NCBI GenBank assembly: GCA_009763385.1
Contig: CM019827.1
Location: 116,463,204-116,527,203 of the forward strand
Direction of reading: 5' to 3'
DNA: 64,000 nucleotides
From: Coix lacryma-jobi var. lacryma-jobi
Lineage: Eukaryota > Streptophyta > Magnoliopsida > Poales > Poaceae
Of the stretch, positions 32,958-44,233 are shown one piece after another. A model generated the notes under the pieces. It searched no databases, had not been told where the DNA came from, and saw only the letters and a program-made list of their open reading frames with translations. Numbering within the stretch: position 1 is the first letter of the stretch; each line of letters starts with the position of its first letter. The position numbers and the translations under genes were made by a program.

Positions 32958-34226
32958 TCAGTTCGCCATCATACTCATCTCGAACTCCCTGCTCATAGTG
33001 TCTGCAAACTTGGCAACCAAAGCGTGAGAAGAACCACCGAAAATGATATCATTCACGTAAATCTGGACCAAGAGAGTGTCTTTGCCTTGCTTGAGGAGAA
33101 AGAGCGTTTTATCTACACATCCCATTTTAAAACCCTTAGCTAGAAAAAAGGTTTTCAATCTATCATACCAGGCTCTAGGGGCTTGTTTCAAACCATATAA
33201 AGCTTTATGAAGTTTAAAAACATGGTTTGGAAACTTGGGATTTTCAAAACCGGGGGGTTGCTCAACATACACTTCCTCTTCTATGTAGCCGTTTAAGAAG
33301 GCACTCTTGACATCCATTTGAAAGAGTTTAAAACCTTTGGATGCAGCAAAAGCCAAGAGTATCCTAATAGCCTCCAAACGAGCTACAGGAGCAAAAGTCT
33401 CCTCAAAGTCTATCCCCTCCTTCTGACTATAACCCTTGGCCACAAGACGCGCTTTGTTCCTCACAATGTGGCCATCCTCTCCTTGTTTGTTTTTGAAAAC
33501 CCATTTTGTCCCAATAGGATTACAGTTAGGAGGACGAGGAACTAGAACCCAAACCCGATTTCTCTCAAAATTTTCTAACTCCTCAAGCATGGCATTGACC
33601 CAATCCGGATCCGTCAAAGCGTGTCCAACATCTCGGGGCTCAAAATTAGCAACAAAAGCAGAATGAGCGAAGTGAGAGATGTGCTGTGACCTGGACCGAG
33701 TAACCCGTTCGTCGATGCTGCCGATCATCTGCTGAGGCGGGTGCTGGCGCTGGATGTGTCGTGGCGCCTCCCGAGCTGAAGTAGCCTCCCCCTCAACAGC
33801 AGCTGGTGCCTCCCCAGGTACAAAAGGTACCGCACGGGGTGGCGGATCCCACAGTCCCCAGGAAGAAGAGGTGTCGGGGCCGTGAGTCGTCGTGGAAGCC
33901 GCTCTTTGCGGCACAGCAGGTGGAGGGGGTGCTGGATCATCTATACCTTCAGCATCCTCGTCCTCGTCATCAAAAAGAGGCTCACCAACCTCATGATCAC
34001 CTGCACGCTCAAAACGAGAAGAGGGACAAACCATGGTCTCGTCGAAGGTGACATCTGATGTCTCCATGACTCGGTTAGTATCAAGGTTAAGTACACGATA
34101 TGCGCGAGTGTGAGTGCCATAACCCAAAAATACACCGTTAGAAGAACGAGACTCAAATTTGTCCAAGTTGCCCTTTTTGATTATAAAATAATGGCAACCA
34201 AAAACTCAAAAATAACTCACCTTGGG
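32958..34226 (-). pseudogene. pol: Element B pol: integrase C-terminus and reverse transcriptase, dead active site
   Basis: It is open from about 34195 through the integrase C-terminal region, the Pro-rich linker and RT (KARLVAKGYSQKEGIDF, MDVKSAFLNG, LYGLKQAPRAWYDRLK). The catalytic box reads YVND instead of YVDD at about 33054, a different substitution from A's YVAD. Two nonsense codons near 34205-34226 separate it from the rest of integrase in the same frame. Confidence 0.88.
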
Positions 34227-35303
34227 CTATTTTCCAAAACGCAACTCATAAGAAGTCTTTTTCAAGAAAGCTCGGAGAAAAATGTGATTGGAAATGTAGC
34301 ATGCAGTGCTCATAGCTTCGGCCCAATAACGCCTAGGAGTCCTATGCTCATCGAGCATCGTCCTGGCCATCTCAACAAGGGTCCAATTCTTCCTCTCTAC
34401 AACACCATTCTGAGGGGGTGTGTAGGGGGAAGAAAACTGATGCTCTAAACCCAAAGAGTTACAAAACTTCTCAAAATCGGAATTCTTGAATTTGGAACCA
34501 TTATCACTCCGAATTGCTCGCATCGAGTTCAAAGGGAACTCGTTCTGAAGATGCAAAATTAGATTGCGAACAAAGGAGAAAGTCTCGGTCTTCTCAGCTA
34601 AAAAGAAGACCCACGAATATCTCGAAAAGTCATCAACAACAACAAGCACATACCACTTCCCTCCAACCGAGCTCACCCGAGCCGGACCAACAAGGTCCAT
34701 GTGCAAAAGCTCTCCAGGGCGCTTGGTCATGACCTGAGTCACTGGATGGTGGGGAGCGGCAACCATCTTCCCATGTCTACAAGAGTGGCAAACAAGATCC
34801 TTCTCCATATGCAACTTGGACAATCCTCGGATTAGGCCAAGTGAACTAAGCCTTGCAAGCAAGTCGAAGCTCAAATGTCCAAGTCTCCTATGCCACTTCC
34901 AAAGATCAGAGGAGGAAGGTCCAGCCACAAGACAACGAGAAGTGCCAAAAGACTCCGAGAAATTCGCACGAAAGACTTTTCCAAAGGGCGAAATCAAACA
35001 CACAAGATTGCCCTGAGGATCCAAAATACGACTGAGATTCGGTTTAAAACGAATCTCATAGTCGTCGTCAAAAAGTTGCAAAACAGAAAGAAGGTTAAAA
35101 TGCAAGTTAGAAACAAGAGCAACATCGCGCAACACAAAGTGCTCAATAACTCGCACTGACCCGCGAGACAATACCTTACCTTTGCTATTGTCGCCGAAGG
35201 TTATGTACTCCTTTCCGGCAACAGGGCTAAGGCTGGAGAACCACTTGGCGTTTCCGGTCATGTGCCTCGAGCAACCGGAATCCACCAACCAAATGTCCTC
35301 CAA
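34227..35303 (-). pseudogene. pol: Element B pol: protease and integrase core
   Basis: About 358 residues: protease LVDSGCSRHMTG, the integrase H-H-C-C finger (WHRRLGHL...CHSCRHGKM), and the DDE core with MDLVGPA, SDNGSKF and QNGVVERKNWTL. The usual DNGSEF is DNGSKF here. The frame ends at ELRFGK followed by a stop. The protease has no ATG of its own and sits in a different frame from gag. Confidence 0.88.
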
Positions 35304-35317
35304 CCGTTTTACCTACA

Positions 35318-37990
35318 TTAATAAAAAGACATAGGGTGAGCATACGGTCCAACACTGGGGTTAGTGAAGTAGGAAGAATACCAGTGTTGGGCCGGCTGCT
35401 CAAAAGAACGGTTAGCAGAAAAACCATTCCTAGCACGTCTACGAGAGGAGCGATCACCACGTAGAGGAAAACGTGGTCCGCTAAGGAAGGAGCGTCCATC
35501 GCGATACTCAAAACGCGGTGGGGGAAAACGCTCAACTACAAAGCCTCCGCCACGGGGTCCATAGCCTACAACTGCAGGCTCCCGCCAGGCACGCTCTCTA
35601 CGAGGCCTAGGCCTAGCAACTTGAGGCACTGCGCCTCTAGGCCTAGTATCTCTCCTCGGAGCTCTCTGCTGCCTAGGCCTGGGAACTTGACCTCCGGGCC
35701 TAGCAGCTCTCCTCTGGACATTCGGCACATGCACACCATGGAAAGGGTGGTACATGTCCGGGTTGTCCATCTCCCGAGCACGGCGCGCCACTCTCTTGCG
35801 CCTAAAGCAGAACTCGCTCAAGTGTCCATCTCTCCCACAGAAATCACAATGATACCTCACCGCGCGCAAAGGGGGTTGTTGGTACTCATGGCTGTGGGTG
35901 TGGATCACTTTGCCCTTCTGTGGCAACTCCTCCTGGATAGGTGTAATTGTATCCAGCTTATTCTTTAGGTGGTTGGGTTTGGGATGCCACACTTGGTTCT
36001 TGGGTGGAGCTCTCGGAGGTTCCTCAAAAACCCCATTCTTGGTGGTAGGCTTGACCGGCTCTTTGAGTGGAAGCTTGGTCAGTTTGGGAGTAGTGGTGGA
36101 GTTGGGCTTCTCACTAGGATTCATACCACTCGACTCTCCAATCTTCCCAAAAGCAGAAAGATCAACACCCTGAGCAAGACCTACACCAGAACCTCCAGCA
36201 GCTCGCTTAAATTGCGAGATCATCATCCCGAGCTGCGGCTCACTACAAGAGACCCATGACAAGATGGTCCGAAGGTGTGTGTTTTCTTCCTCGGTTTGCA
36301 TCTTGCCATGCTTGACATTAGCAATCTCCATCTCCAAACCCTCGCACGAAGCGCACCTAGCCACACAAGTGCTACCTGAGTTGGCCTCTTCAAGAGACAC
36401 AATCTTGGCATTCTTCTCTGCCAACTCAGATTGCAAGACAGGACAAGTCTTGCACGCACCCAACAAAGAAGGTCTAGCCTTCAGCTCATCCACCTCTCCT
36501 ACCAACGCAGCATACTTACCTCTCAAGGTGAGAAGGTCAGTCATGTGCATGGTGCACATCTCACACTCAACCTCCTCTGACACGACCACGGTGGACTTGG
36601 CAAACTCAAGCTCTCTCACCGTGTCCTCCCACTTCTGCCTAAACTCCTTGCGCTCTCTAGCAGCACGCCTAAGCAGTTTATCTTGGCTATGGAGGGCAGC
36701 AGTAAGCTTCTCAACCTCGGAAGAAAGCTCGTCGTAGGTGAGAGATACCTGGGAGGTGTCGTCGTCGTCGTCGTTCCGAAGGGTGTGCTCCAGCTCGCCT
36801 CCGACCTCGTCACCAAGCGCCATGGTACAGAGGCCTCCGTCACCGGCGAAGAAGCAGAGACCGTTCAACTTGTCCTCGATCCTCTTCTTCTTCTCGAACT
36901 CGTCGTCGCTTGAGCAAGCGGAGTCGTCATCCGAACAGTCGACGTCGCTGAGCGTGGCGAAGAACGCACGCTGCTCAGCCTTGGCCTTCTCCAAGTACTT
37001 CTTCTTGATGTGCTCCTTGTCGAAGCCGCCCCTCCGCTTGTGCCTCGCGGGGACGTACTTCTCCTTGCGCTTGCCGGAGTCGTACTTGTGCCCATGATCG
37101 CCCTTCCCCGAATGCTTGTTCTTCTTGGGGCAGTTGGCGATGAAGTGGTCGGGGTCGGCGCACTCATAGCATCCTGAGCGTCCTCCTCCGCGGCGACGGT
37201 TCATGCGGTTGTTGTGGAACCGCGTGAACCGGTTGGCGAGCATTGCCAGCTCGTCATCCCCCAACGACTCAAGCTGGTCCTCTGTGATAGAAAAGAGAGA
37301 CGAAAGAGCAAAGCCAGCAGAGGGGTTAGCAGAAGAACCATAAACCAAAGCCATAGTCGGGCCAGAAGGATTCTCATAAGAAGCCCTCGACATGGCGTCA
37401 ATCTCACTAGACTTGAGCTTACTTAAGAGCTCGTCGCAAGTGAGGGTCTCATAGTTAGACGATTCGATGATCGCCTGGACCTTTGAGTCCCACACCGACC
37501 GATCAAGAGTGTGCAAAAGCTTCAAAGCCCTCTCATGATCGTCAAAAGGCAACAGCTCCTTGTTCGCTCTCATCTTGTTGACAATGACCTGAAAGCGAGC
37601 GAATAAACTCTCTATGCTCTCGCCAGGCATATGTCGAAAGTTCTCATACTCCCTCTTGTGTGACTCATAGAGGCGAGATTTGACCTGAGTGGTTCCCTCA
37701 TGGAAGCGCATGAGGGTTGCCCAAATCTCGCGAGCCGTGGGGAGGTGAGAAACACAATCGAACTCGGACATGCTCAAACAGGAGAACAAGGCGTTACGTG
37801 CCCGGCTATTGGCCTCGTGCTCATCGATCTGGAGCTGAGAGACACGAGCAGCCAAGACAACGTAATCATCCCTGTTGCAAATCTCCCAAACAGAAGAGCC
37901 CATGCTCTGGAGATAGGCCGACATGCGTACCTTCCAATACGCATAGTTCGTCCCATCAAAGAACGACAGTTTGCCTACGCCGCGATCCAT
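35318..37990 (-). CDS. gag: Element B Gag (large Sirevirus type)
   Basis: An intact ORF of 890 codons starting MDRGVGKLSFF, collinear with A's Gag. It has an N-terminal UBN2-type domain and zinc knuckles CYECADPDHFIANC (near residue 275) and CDFCGRDGHLSEFC (near 715). An acidic Ser/Asp stretch and coiled-coil-prone region lie between them, and an Arg/Pro-rich tail is slightly longer than A's. It forms the particle. Keeping this long frame open while pol carries many stops fits either youth or selection for Gag alone. Confidence 0.93.
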   Translation of the reverse strand: MDRGVGKLSFFDGTNYAYWKVRMSAYLQSMGSSVWEICNRDDYVVLAARVSQLQIDEHEANSRARNALFSCLSMSEFDCVSHLPTAREIWATLMRFHEGTTQVKSRLYESHKREYENFRHMPGESIESLFARFQVIVNKMRANKELLPFDDHERALKLLHTLDRSVWDSKVQAIIESSNYETLTCDELLSKLKSSEIDAMSRASYENPSGPTMALVYGSSANPSAGFALSSLFSITEDQLESLGDDELAMLANRFTRFHNNRMNRRRGGGRSGCYECADPDHFIANCPKKNKHSGKGDHGHKYDSGKRKEKYVPARHKRRGGFDKEHIKKKYLEKAKAEQRAFFATLSDVDCSDDDSACSSDDEFEKKKRIEDKLNGLCFFAGDGGLCTMALGDEVGGELEHTLRNDDDDDTSQVSLTYDELSSEVEKLTAALHSQDKLLRRAARERKEFRQKWEDTVRELEFAKSTVVVSEEVECEMCTMHMTDLLTLRGKYAALVGEVDELKARPSLLGACKTCPVLQSELAEKNAKIVSLEEANSGSTCVARCASCEGLEMEIANVKHGKMQTEEENTHLRTILSWVSCSEPQLGMMISQFKRAAGGSGVGLAQGVDLSAFGKIGESSGMNPSEKPNSTTTPKLTKLPLKEPVKPTTKNGVFEEPPRAPPKNQVWHPKPNHLKNKLDTITPIQEELPQKGKVIHTHSHEYQQPPLRAVRYHCDFCGRDGHLSEFCFRRKRVARRAREMDNPDMYHPFHGVHVPNVQRRAARPGGQVPRPRQQRAPRRDTRPRGAVPQVARPRPRRERAWREPAVVGYGPRGGGFVVERFPPPRFEYRDGRSFLSGPRFPLRGDRSSRRRARNGFSANRSFEQPAQHWYSSYFTNPSVGPYAHPMSFY

Positions 37991-38039
37991 GTCGCCTTCG
38001 GTGGATCTGGAACCAGCTAAGGTGGAAGATCCTTAACCC

Positions 38040-38051
38040 GCTCCGATACCA
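38040..38051 (-). promoter_or_regulatory. Primer binding site of element B
   Basis: The minus strand reads TGGTATCGGAGC two bases inside the 5' LTR, one change from the initiator tRNA-Met site seen in A. Confidence 0.88.
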
Positions 38052-38053
38052 AT

Positions 38054-40197
38054 TGAAGGACCGAGAAAGCACAAACAAGGCGACCAGAGGGGGGTGAATG
38101 GGAGCCAATCAAATTTCTCTCGAAACTTTGGCCAAGTGTCCCAAAATCAACCCCGAGAAACGGCGACCGAAACCGTGATGCTCACGACCCTTGGAAGAGG
38201 GTGGATGATCCTTAAGATCACAGCGGAGCACCACCAAGAAGAAACAAACCAAACTCCAAAAGTTCCGGCTCGAACTCAACCCCAAAAACCATGTCCCGAA
38301 CGTAGATGGACGGCTACGTCGAGAAGTCCCCAAATACCAATGCTAACAAGTAGCAAAGATATCAAGAGAGGTTCCTTGGTCAACTACAGGGCCAAACGAG
38401 AAGTCCGAAAACCAAGCGTAGAAGCCGGGAGAGCAAACGCACTAAACCGGAGAACTCAGCAGGATCCCGGACTGTCCGGACCTGGAGTCCCGGACTGTCC
38501 GCCCAAGGCCGGACTGTCCGCGCTCGAGTGGCGGACTGTCCGCCGGCAAAAACACCAAAACAGCAAGGTTGCTGGACCCTTGCTGGACAGGTCCCGGACT
38601 GTCCGCCAACCACAACGGCGGACTGTCCGCCGGTTAATGAACAGTGACCCGACCGAGGAACTCAGCCACTGAACAGGCTGCTCCCCCGACGCCCGGACTG
38701 TCAGCCGGTCAAACCGCGGACTGTCCGCGACCTTGCAGAGAGGGCGATTTTGGTCGCCTTCTCTCCAAATCTCTCCAAATCCGATCCAACTCAAAATCCC
38801 AAGTTCCCAAACCTAGAGTAGATGATCACGGGGTAGTCAGGAGGCTATCTCCAAGAAATCATCCGCTCAAATCAACCAAATCACCGGGAAATCAAAAGGG
38901 AAGGTGGATGAACGGAAAAAGCGCCACGAAAACAAAATTGTCCCGATCTATTCGATCATGAGGAGTTAGATGAATTCCTTTGGTCGAAATGACCTCCTCA
39001 ATGATACGAACAAAATGATTCAAACGGATTTCGCAAAGACGCACTAGAGAGGAAGATCAAGTGACGGGAAAATCGTGAGGAAACGAAGAACGCGAAGAAC
39101 ACGAATCAAAACACGAATCAAGTCATCGATCTGCACTGCAAAGGTGACGATACGGCCTCACTTCCTCAAATCAACAGTACACAGAGGCAAGTCTCTCTGC
39201 GGATCTCAGCTAGCTACAGCAGGGGATGGGAGAGCAGGAAACCCTAAGTGCGAAAGAGCAAATGACTGAGATGAAGGGGAGGAGGGTGTCTCCCTACTAC
39301 TTATCCTAATTCTAACCTAAGTCTAATTCCTACTCTACCCCTCTCTATTCTAATTACAGAGCGAGCCAGTCAAACCCTAGGGTTATTCTGGACCAACTCG
39401 GTGGTAGGTGTATCCGATGGCCACGCCCGCTCGACTCGAAGCGTTGCCTCGACGCAACCGCCAGATCGCCGCCACGTGCCGCCCTCGCTCTGCACCCCCG
39501 GTTTTGTGGCCCAAACCGGGAAACCAGCCTTTCCAGCCAACCCCCGGTTTTGAGGCTCAAACCGGGAAACCAGCCCACCAGTGTCTGAGTTTTGAGGCCA
39601 AACTCAGCAAACCCTCAGAGCCCAGGTTTTGAGGCCCAAACCTGGAAACCGTCCTCAGCCCGAGTTTTGTGGCCAAACTCGGAAACCGTCAGCCCGAGTT
39701 TTGTGGCCAAACTCGGAAACCGTCCACGCCCAGGTTTTGAGGCCCAAACCTGGAAACCGTCCATCCGATGGTTTTTCCCTGGCTCTACCACCAAACCGAC
39801 GTCGTAGAGGGGATGCACCACCCGTGCACCCCGTCCACCGACACGTGTCCCCAGGTCCTCGACCCGAACAACACCGTGCCCCGCAAGTCTCCGCTCGTCG
39901 CTGTCCCAGGCTGTCAGCCACCACAGCTGATCCTCAGGCACTCTGGTCCCTCAGTCCAAGCCTCACGTCCGCCCTTCACCGCTCGATCCATCGGCATGGC
40001 ACGTCCGCCGCACGGCACGCCCATCCTTCATCGCACCCGGTCCGTCAGCACGGCACGTCTCAACTTGACCTTCACCTTGCCCTCGATCACTGCATCCGTG
40101 CTCGACACCTGCACAACACAAGCCAAAGAACATGTGCATCATACCAGTTGACAATCACTCATCACTCAGAGACCCGGCATACACCCATGTATCCGCA
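38054..40197 (-). repeat. Element B 5' LTR
   Basis: The partner of 28411-30596 at 2144 bp, flanked on the right by the CAACT duplication. It has one copy of the 41 bp palindrome unit where the other LTR has two, and seven hairpins at about 39497-39753. Confidence 0.95.
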
Positions 40198-40202
40198 CAA
40201 CT

Positions 40203-40847
40203 AAGCTTGAGCAAAGCTCAAACTGAGCAATAGGAACCGGCTTTGTCATCATATCAGCAGGATTATCATGAGTACTAATCTTGCATACCTTTAGCTTACC
40301 TTCCTCGATCACATCACGAACAAAATGTTACTTGATGTCAATATGTTTTTTCTCTCATGAAACATCTGATCTTTGGTAAGGTAAATGGCACTTTGACTAT
40401 CACACTACAAATTAATGCAAGAATCAACTCCACACAGCTCAACATATAGACCTTTCAGCCAAATCAATTCCTTGTAAGCTTCACAAACAACCATGTACTT
40501 TGCTTCAGTAGTAGTCAAAGCAACAACAGACTTCAAAGTATCCCTCCAACTCACAGCACAACTGCCAATAGTGACCACATAACCAGTGAGGTCCTCCTGT
40601 CCAAATCAATAGCATAATCTGAATCCACATAACCCATAAGTCCCTTATCAGTCCTTCCAAACTTCAAACAAGAATCTGTTGTGCCTTTAAGGTACCTGAA
40701 AATCCATTGAACTATCCTCCAATGTTCTTTACCAGGATTAGACATGTATCTACTAAACAAACTCATAGCATAAGCTAAATCTGGGCGAGAGCAAACCATG
40801 ACATACATCAAAGACCCAACAACACTAGAATAAGGAACTTTTGACAT
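40203..40847 (-). pseudogene. Element C pol: RT end and RNase H
   Basis: VPYSSVVGSLMYVMVCSRPDLAYAMSLFSRYMSNPG and GYVDSDYA are the RT/RNase H connection. The RNase H part continues with stops and frame changes to NPADMMTKPV near 40250 and then into 28410. Degraded. Confidence 0.82.
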
Positions 40848-40892
40848 GTATTCAATATCTTGATCTAAACTAGGACACTAAGCAGCTAACAA

Positions 40893-41412
40893 TTAAAAAT
40901 GTGGTGCAATAGGAGTACTAACAGACTTTGCATTATGCATGTTGAAATGATGAAAAACTTTCTTAATATAATTTTGCTGACTAAAAAATAACAAACCAGA
41001 TTTTTTTTTGTCTCTAATAATTTCCATACTGAGTATTTTCTTAGCAGCACCAAGATCCTTCATATCAAATTCATTGCTCAACAATTTCTTGAATTTAGTG
41101 ATTTCAATTTTGCTCTTGGCAACAATCAGCATATCATCAACATATAACAGCAGATATATAGGTGATCCATTAACATGCTTGATGTAAACATAGCTATCAA
41201 ATTTTGACCTCTTAAAACCGTGCGACAACATAAATGAATCAAACATTTTATTCCACTGACGAGGGGACTGCTTCAAACCATATAAGGACCTCTTCAATTT
41301 GCAAACAAATTTCTCCTTACCAGGCACTATGAACCCTTCCGACTGGTCCATATATATGTATATCCTCAAGCTCTCCATGCAAAAACGCAGTCTTCACATC
41401 TAACTGCTCAAG
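40893..41412 (-). pseudogene. Element C pol: reverse transcriptase core
   Basis: CKLKRSLYGLKQSPRQWNKMFDSFM and the intact active site YVDD (LLLYVDDMLIV) are visible. It is out of frame with the integrase segment upstream (42663 side) and separated from RNase H by stops near 40860-40890. Confidence 0.85.
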
Positions 41413-42663
41413 CTAAAGATCATGTGAAGCAACAATACTAAAGAAAGTACGAACAGAATTGTGCTTTACCACTGGAGAGAAAACATCATTATAGTCAACA
41501 CCCAGAATTTGACTGTAGCCTTTTGCTACTAACCTTGCCTTAAACTTTGGAGGCTCGCTTGGAAATAAACCCTCCATTCTCTTGAAGATCCATTTGCCGT
41601 GTACGGTCTTCTTTTTGTCAAGCAAGGGCACAACCTCCCATGTGCAATTCTTCTCGAGAGACTGCATCTCCTCATGCATAGCTGAGATCCACTTCTCACG
41701 ATCATCACAATCAATAGCTTCAGTATAAGTTGTTGGCTCATGCGTATTCTCCACTTGTTCAGCACAACTCAAAGCATAAGAAGTCAAATTACATTCTTCA
41801 ATAAGATGAGTTGGAGGTCCACAACTCCTGTTTGATCTGCGATGAGCAATAGGCAATTCCTCTTCTTGCGGCAAAATAGGAGGTGAGTGCTGAACATCAA
41901 CATGAGCATCATCATAAGCAACTTCATGATCATCAACTGGCTCCACCTGCACGGCTACCTCATCATCGACATGCTCCACCTGCCCGCTCTTATGCTGCAG
42001 CTCTTTTTCAAAATTATGTGGAACATGATCTGAGGATAAACTATCATTAAACATCATAGTTTCATTGAAAACAACACTCGTGCTCATAAAAGTCTTTCCT
42101 GTTTTGGGATTCCACAATTTATATCCTTTAACTCCCGAACCATAACCAAGAAAAAGACATTTAATAGCTCTAGGCTCTAGTTTTCTATTATCAACATGAG
42201 CATAAGCAGTGCAGCCAGAAACCCTCAAATGTGAATAATTAGCAGGTGAACCGGACCATACCTCAATGGGAGTTTTCTTATTATGAGGAATAGAAGGCAA
42301 CCTATTTATCAAGTAGCATGCAGTATTAGCAGCTTCAGCCCAAAAATGCTTGCTCATCCTTGCATTGGACAACATGCAACGAGCCTTTGATATGATGGTC
42401 CTGTTCATACGCTTAGCCACACCATTTTGTTGCGGAGTGTGAGGTATGGTGTGGTGCCTAACAATGCCTTCTTGCCTGCAATAATCATTAAAAGCGTCTA
42501 AACAAAACTCTCCACCATTATCAGTACGAAGCAATTTTACTTTCCTTTCAGTTTGCCTTTCTATCATCACTTTTGAATTCTTAAAAGCATCAAAAGTTTC
42601 ATTTTTATTTTTTAGAAAATATGGCCAAACTTTTATAGAGTAATCATAAAAAATTGTAAGCAT
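41413..42663 (-). pseudogene. Element C pol: integrase core to RT start
   Basis: About 416 residues: LLRTDNGGEFCLDAFNDYC (catalytic Asp), HTPQQNGVAKRMNRTI (E to K at the usual VAERMNRT), HFWAEAANTACYLINRLP, a Pro/Glu-rich linker, then RT start (WISAMHEEMQSL, KARLVAKGYSQILGVDY). Changing the VAERMNRT glutamate to Lys would remove the third catalytic residue, consistent with decay. Confidence 0.85.
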
Positions 42664-42764
42664 GTAACAAGCACCACCGAGAGAAGGCTTACGGGAGGGA
42701 CCCCATAAATCAGCATGTACATAATCGAGAGTACCATTGGTGGTATAAACTAAGGTGTTGAATT

Positions 42765-43410
42765 TTAACCTTTTATGCTTCCCAAAAATACAATGCTCAC
42801 AAAACTTAATGTTACTCGAAGTGCAGCCATCAAGCAGGTTTTCTTCATCAATTCTGCCATGCCAAGTTTGCTCATATGTCCCAAAAGCATATGCCAGAGG
42901 TTAGTCTTACTAAGTTCATCATTAGTAACAGCAGCAGCAACAACGAAAATAGAACCATGTAATGTACTTCCTTTAAGAACATAAAGCTTTGCAGAAGTCA
43001 TATCACATTTCAAACAAATGAGAGAACCTTTTGATACCTTTAGAACTCCACCTGAATCAGAGTAATGGAATCCTTCTGCATCAAGATGAGATTTCTGGAC
43101 ATCCCTGGTATGTACCTCACATTCTTTAGTGTGTGTGTCATGCCATCATGTGTCTTGATCTTAACAGAGTCGATGCCCTCAATGTCACATGGGTTATCAT
43201 CTCCCATACGCACAACATCTCCTTTCTGCACATGCTTATAGGAACTAAACCAATCTCTGTTAGTGCAGATATGAAATGAACATGTTGAATCAAGTATCAA
43301 TTCATCATGACCAGAAACACAACCAACAAAAATAACCAGACAATCTCCAGAATTAGAATTATTAGCAACTGTAACAACTGAAGCCTTACCATCAGAATTC
43401 TTTTTCCTCT
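42765..43410 (-). pseudogene. Element C pol: protease and integrase zinc finger
   Basis: 43040-43410 holds the protease (ELILDSTCSFHICTNRDWFSSY, with DSG changed to DST); 42765-43013 holds the GLSK-like LWHMLLGHMSKLGMAEL finger. They are in different frames. The frame running on to 43498 leaves C at 43410 and enters E's LTR, so residues beyond that point are not C. Confidence 0.8.
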
Positions 43411-44233
43411 TGAAGGACCGAATTGGTGACCAGAGGGGGTGAATGGGAGCCCTCAATTTATTCTCAAGAAATAGATGGCCCTTGTCCCAAAAAACCACCC
43501 AAATGCAAAGACTCGAGCAACCGGCTAGCTCACGACCTAATGAGTAGGTGGATACCTTAGGAGGTGTCCTAGAGGTACAGCGGAACTACCAAAGAAAGAC
43601 GAAGAACATGTGCCAAACCCACAAGACACAACTGCACAAAGCAGCAGGTTCCCGGAATGTTCGGGGTCAGGGTCCCGGACTGTCCGCCTTTGAGTGTTGG
43701 ACTGTCTGCGCCTGAGTGTCCGACTGTCCACCTACAAAAGTCCAGAAAACCAACAGTTCTGGAACCCTACTGGACAGGTCCCCGACTGTCCGGGATTTGA
43801 ACCACGGACTGTCTACCGGTCACCTGACGATGAACAGTTAGGGGGCTGCACCTGACTGATCTGGCCAAAACCCGATGGCCAAACAGTCCGCCGTCAGAGG
43901 GCCGGACGGTCCACCAACGCCTAGACAGTACAAAAACTGCACGGGTCAAAACCAAAATTGTTTCGATCTCAACCAAATCGAATGGGGCTACAACCAAACT
44001 TCTCCCAAGCGATCTTCTATGTGTTGGAAAGCTAATCCTAAGAAATCATCGCTTCAAACCAACTCAATCGTGAGAAATCCGAAGATCACTAGAAAAGGGA
44101 GAAAACAAAGAACGAATGCAAAAACAACCCGATCTATGTGCTTGCACATCTTGATTCAAGCGGAATAAAAAACCATCCCTCGGATCGGAACAACAACTCA
44201 GAATAGAGCAAAACTCGATCTCAAGAGTGAAAA
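43411..44233 (-). repeat. Element E 3' LTR, internally deleted
   Basis: The first 800 bp or so correspond to the inner part of the other Sirevirus LTRs, with a looser CGGACTGTCC palindrome cluster (about 43660-43920). It then joins near 44233 directly to the 3' non-coding region (GGTTCCCAAAGACATGGGC). The hairpin array, the TGCGGATAC end and the polypurine tract are all missing. Confidence 0.78.

Larger units (their letters stand above)
28411..40197 (-). mobile_element. Element B: structurally complete Sirevirus
   Basis: This 11,787 bp element has both LTRs, a PBS, a PPT and a perfect CAACT duplication at 28406-28410 and 40198-40202. It is inserted in the end of C's pol. Its gag is intact; its pol has several nonsense codons, one frameshift shared with A and a substituted RT active site. 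LTRs of 2186 and 2144 bp differ mainly by one 41 bp unit of the palindrome cluster plus scattered single bases. Confidence 0.95.
40198..43410 (-). mobile_element. Element C: Tork-type copia relic, main fragment
   Basis: A minus-strand copia pol in decayed pieces, truncated on the right by E at 43411 and split on the left by B. Domain order on the minus strand is protease, integrase, RT, RNase H. The style of the motifs (protease ILDSTCSFHICTNRDWF, RT QSPRQWNKMFDSFM) differs clearly from the Sireviruses and resembles the Tork/TNT1 lineage. Its gag and 5' LTR are not in the window. Confidence 0.85.
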
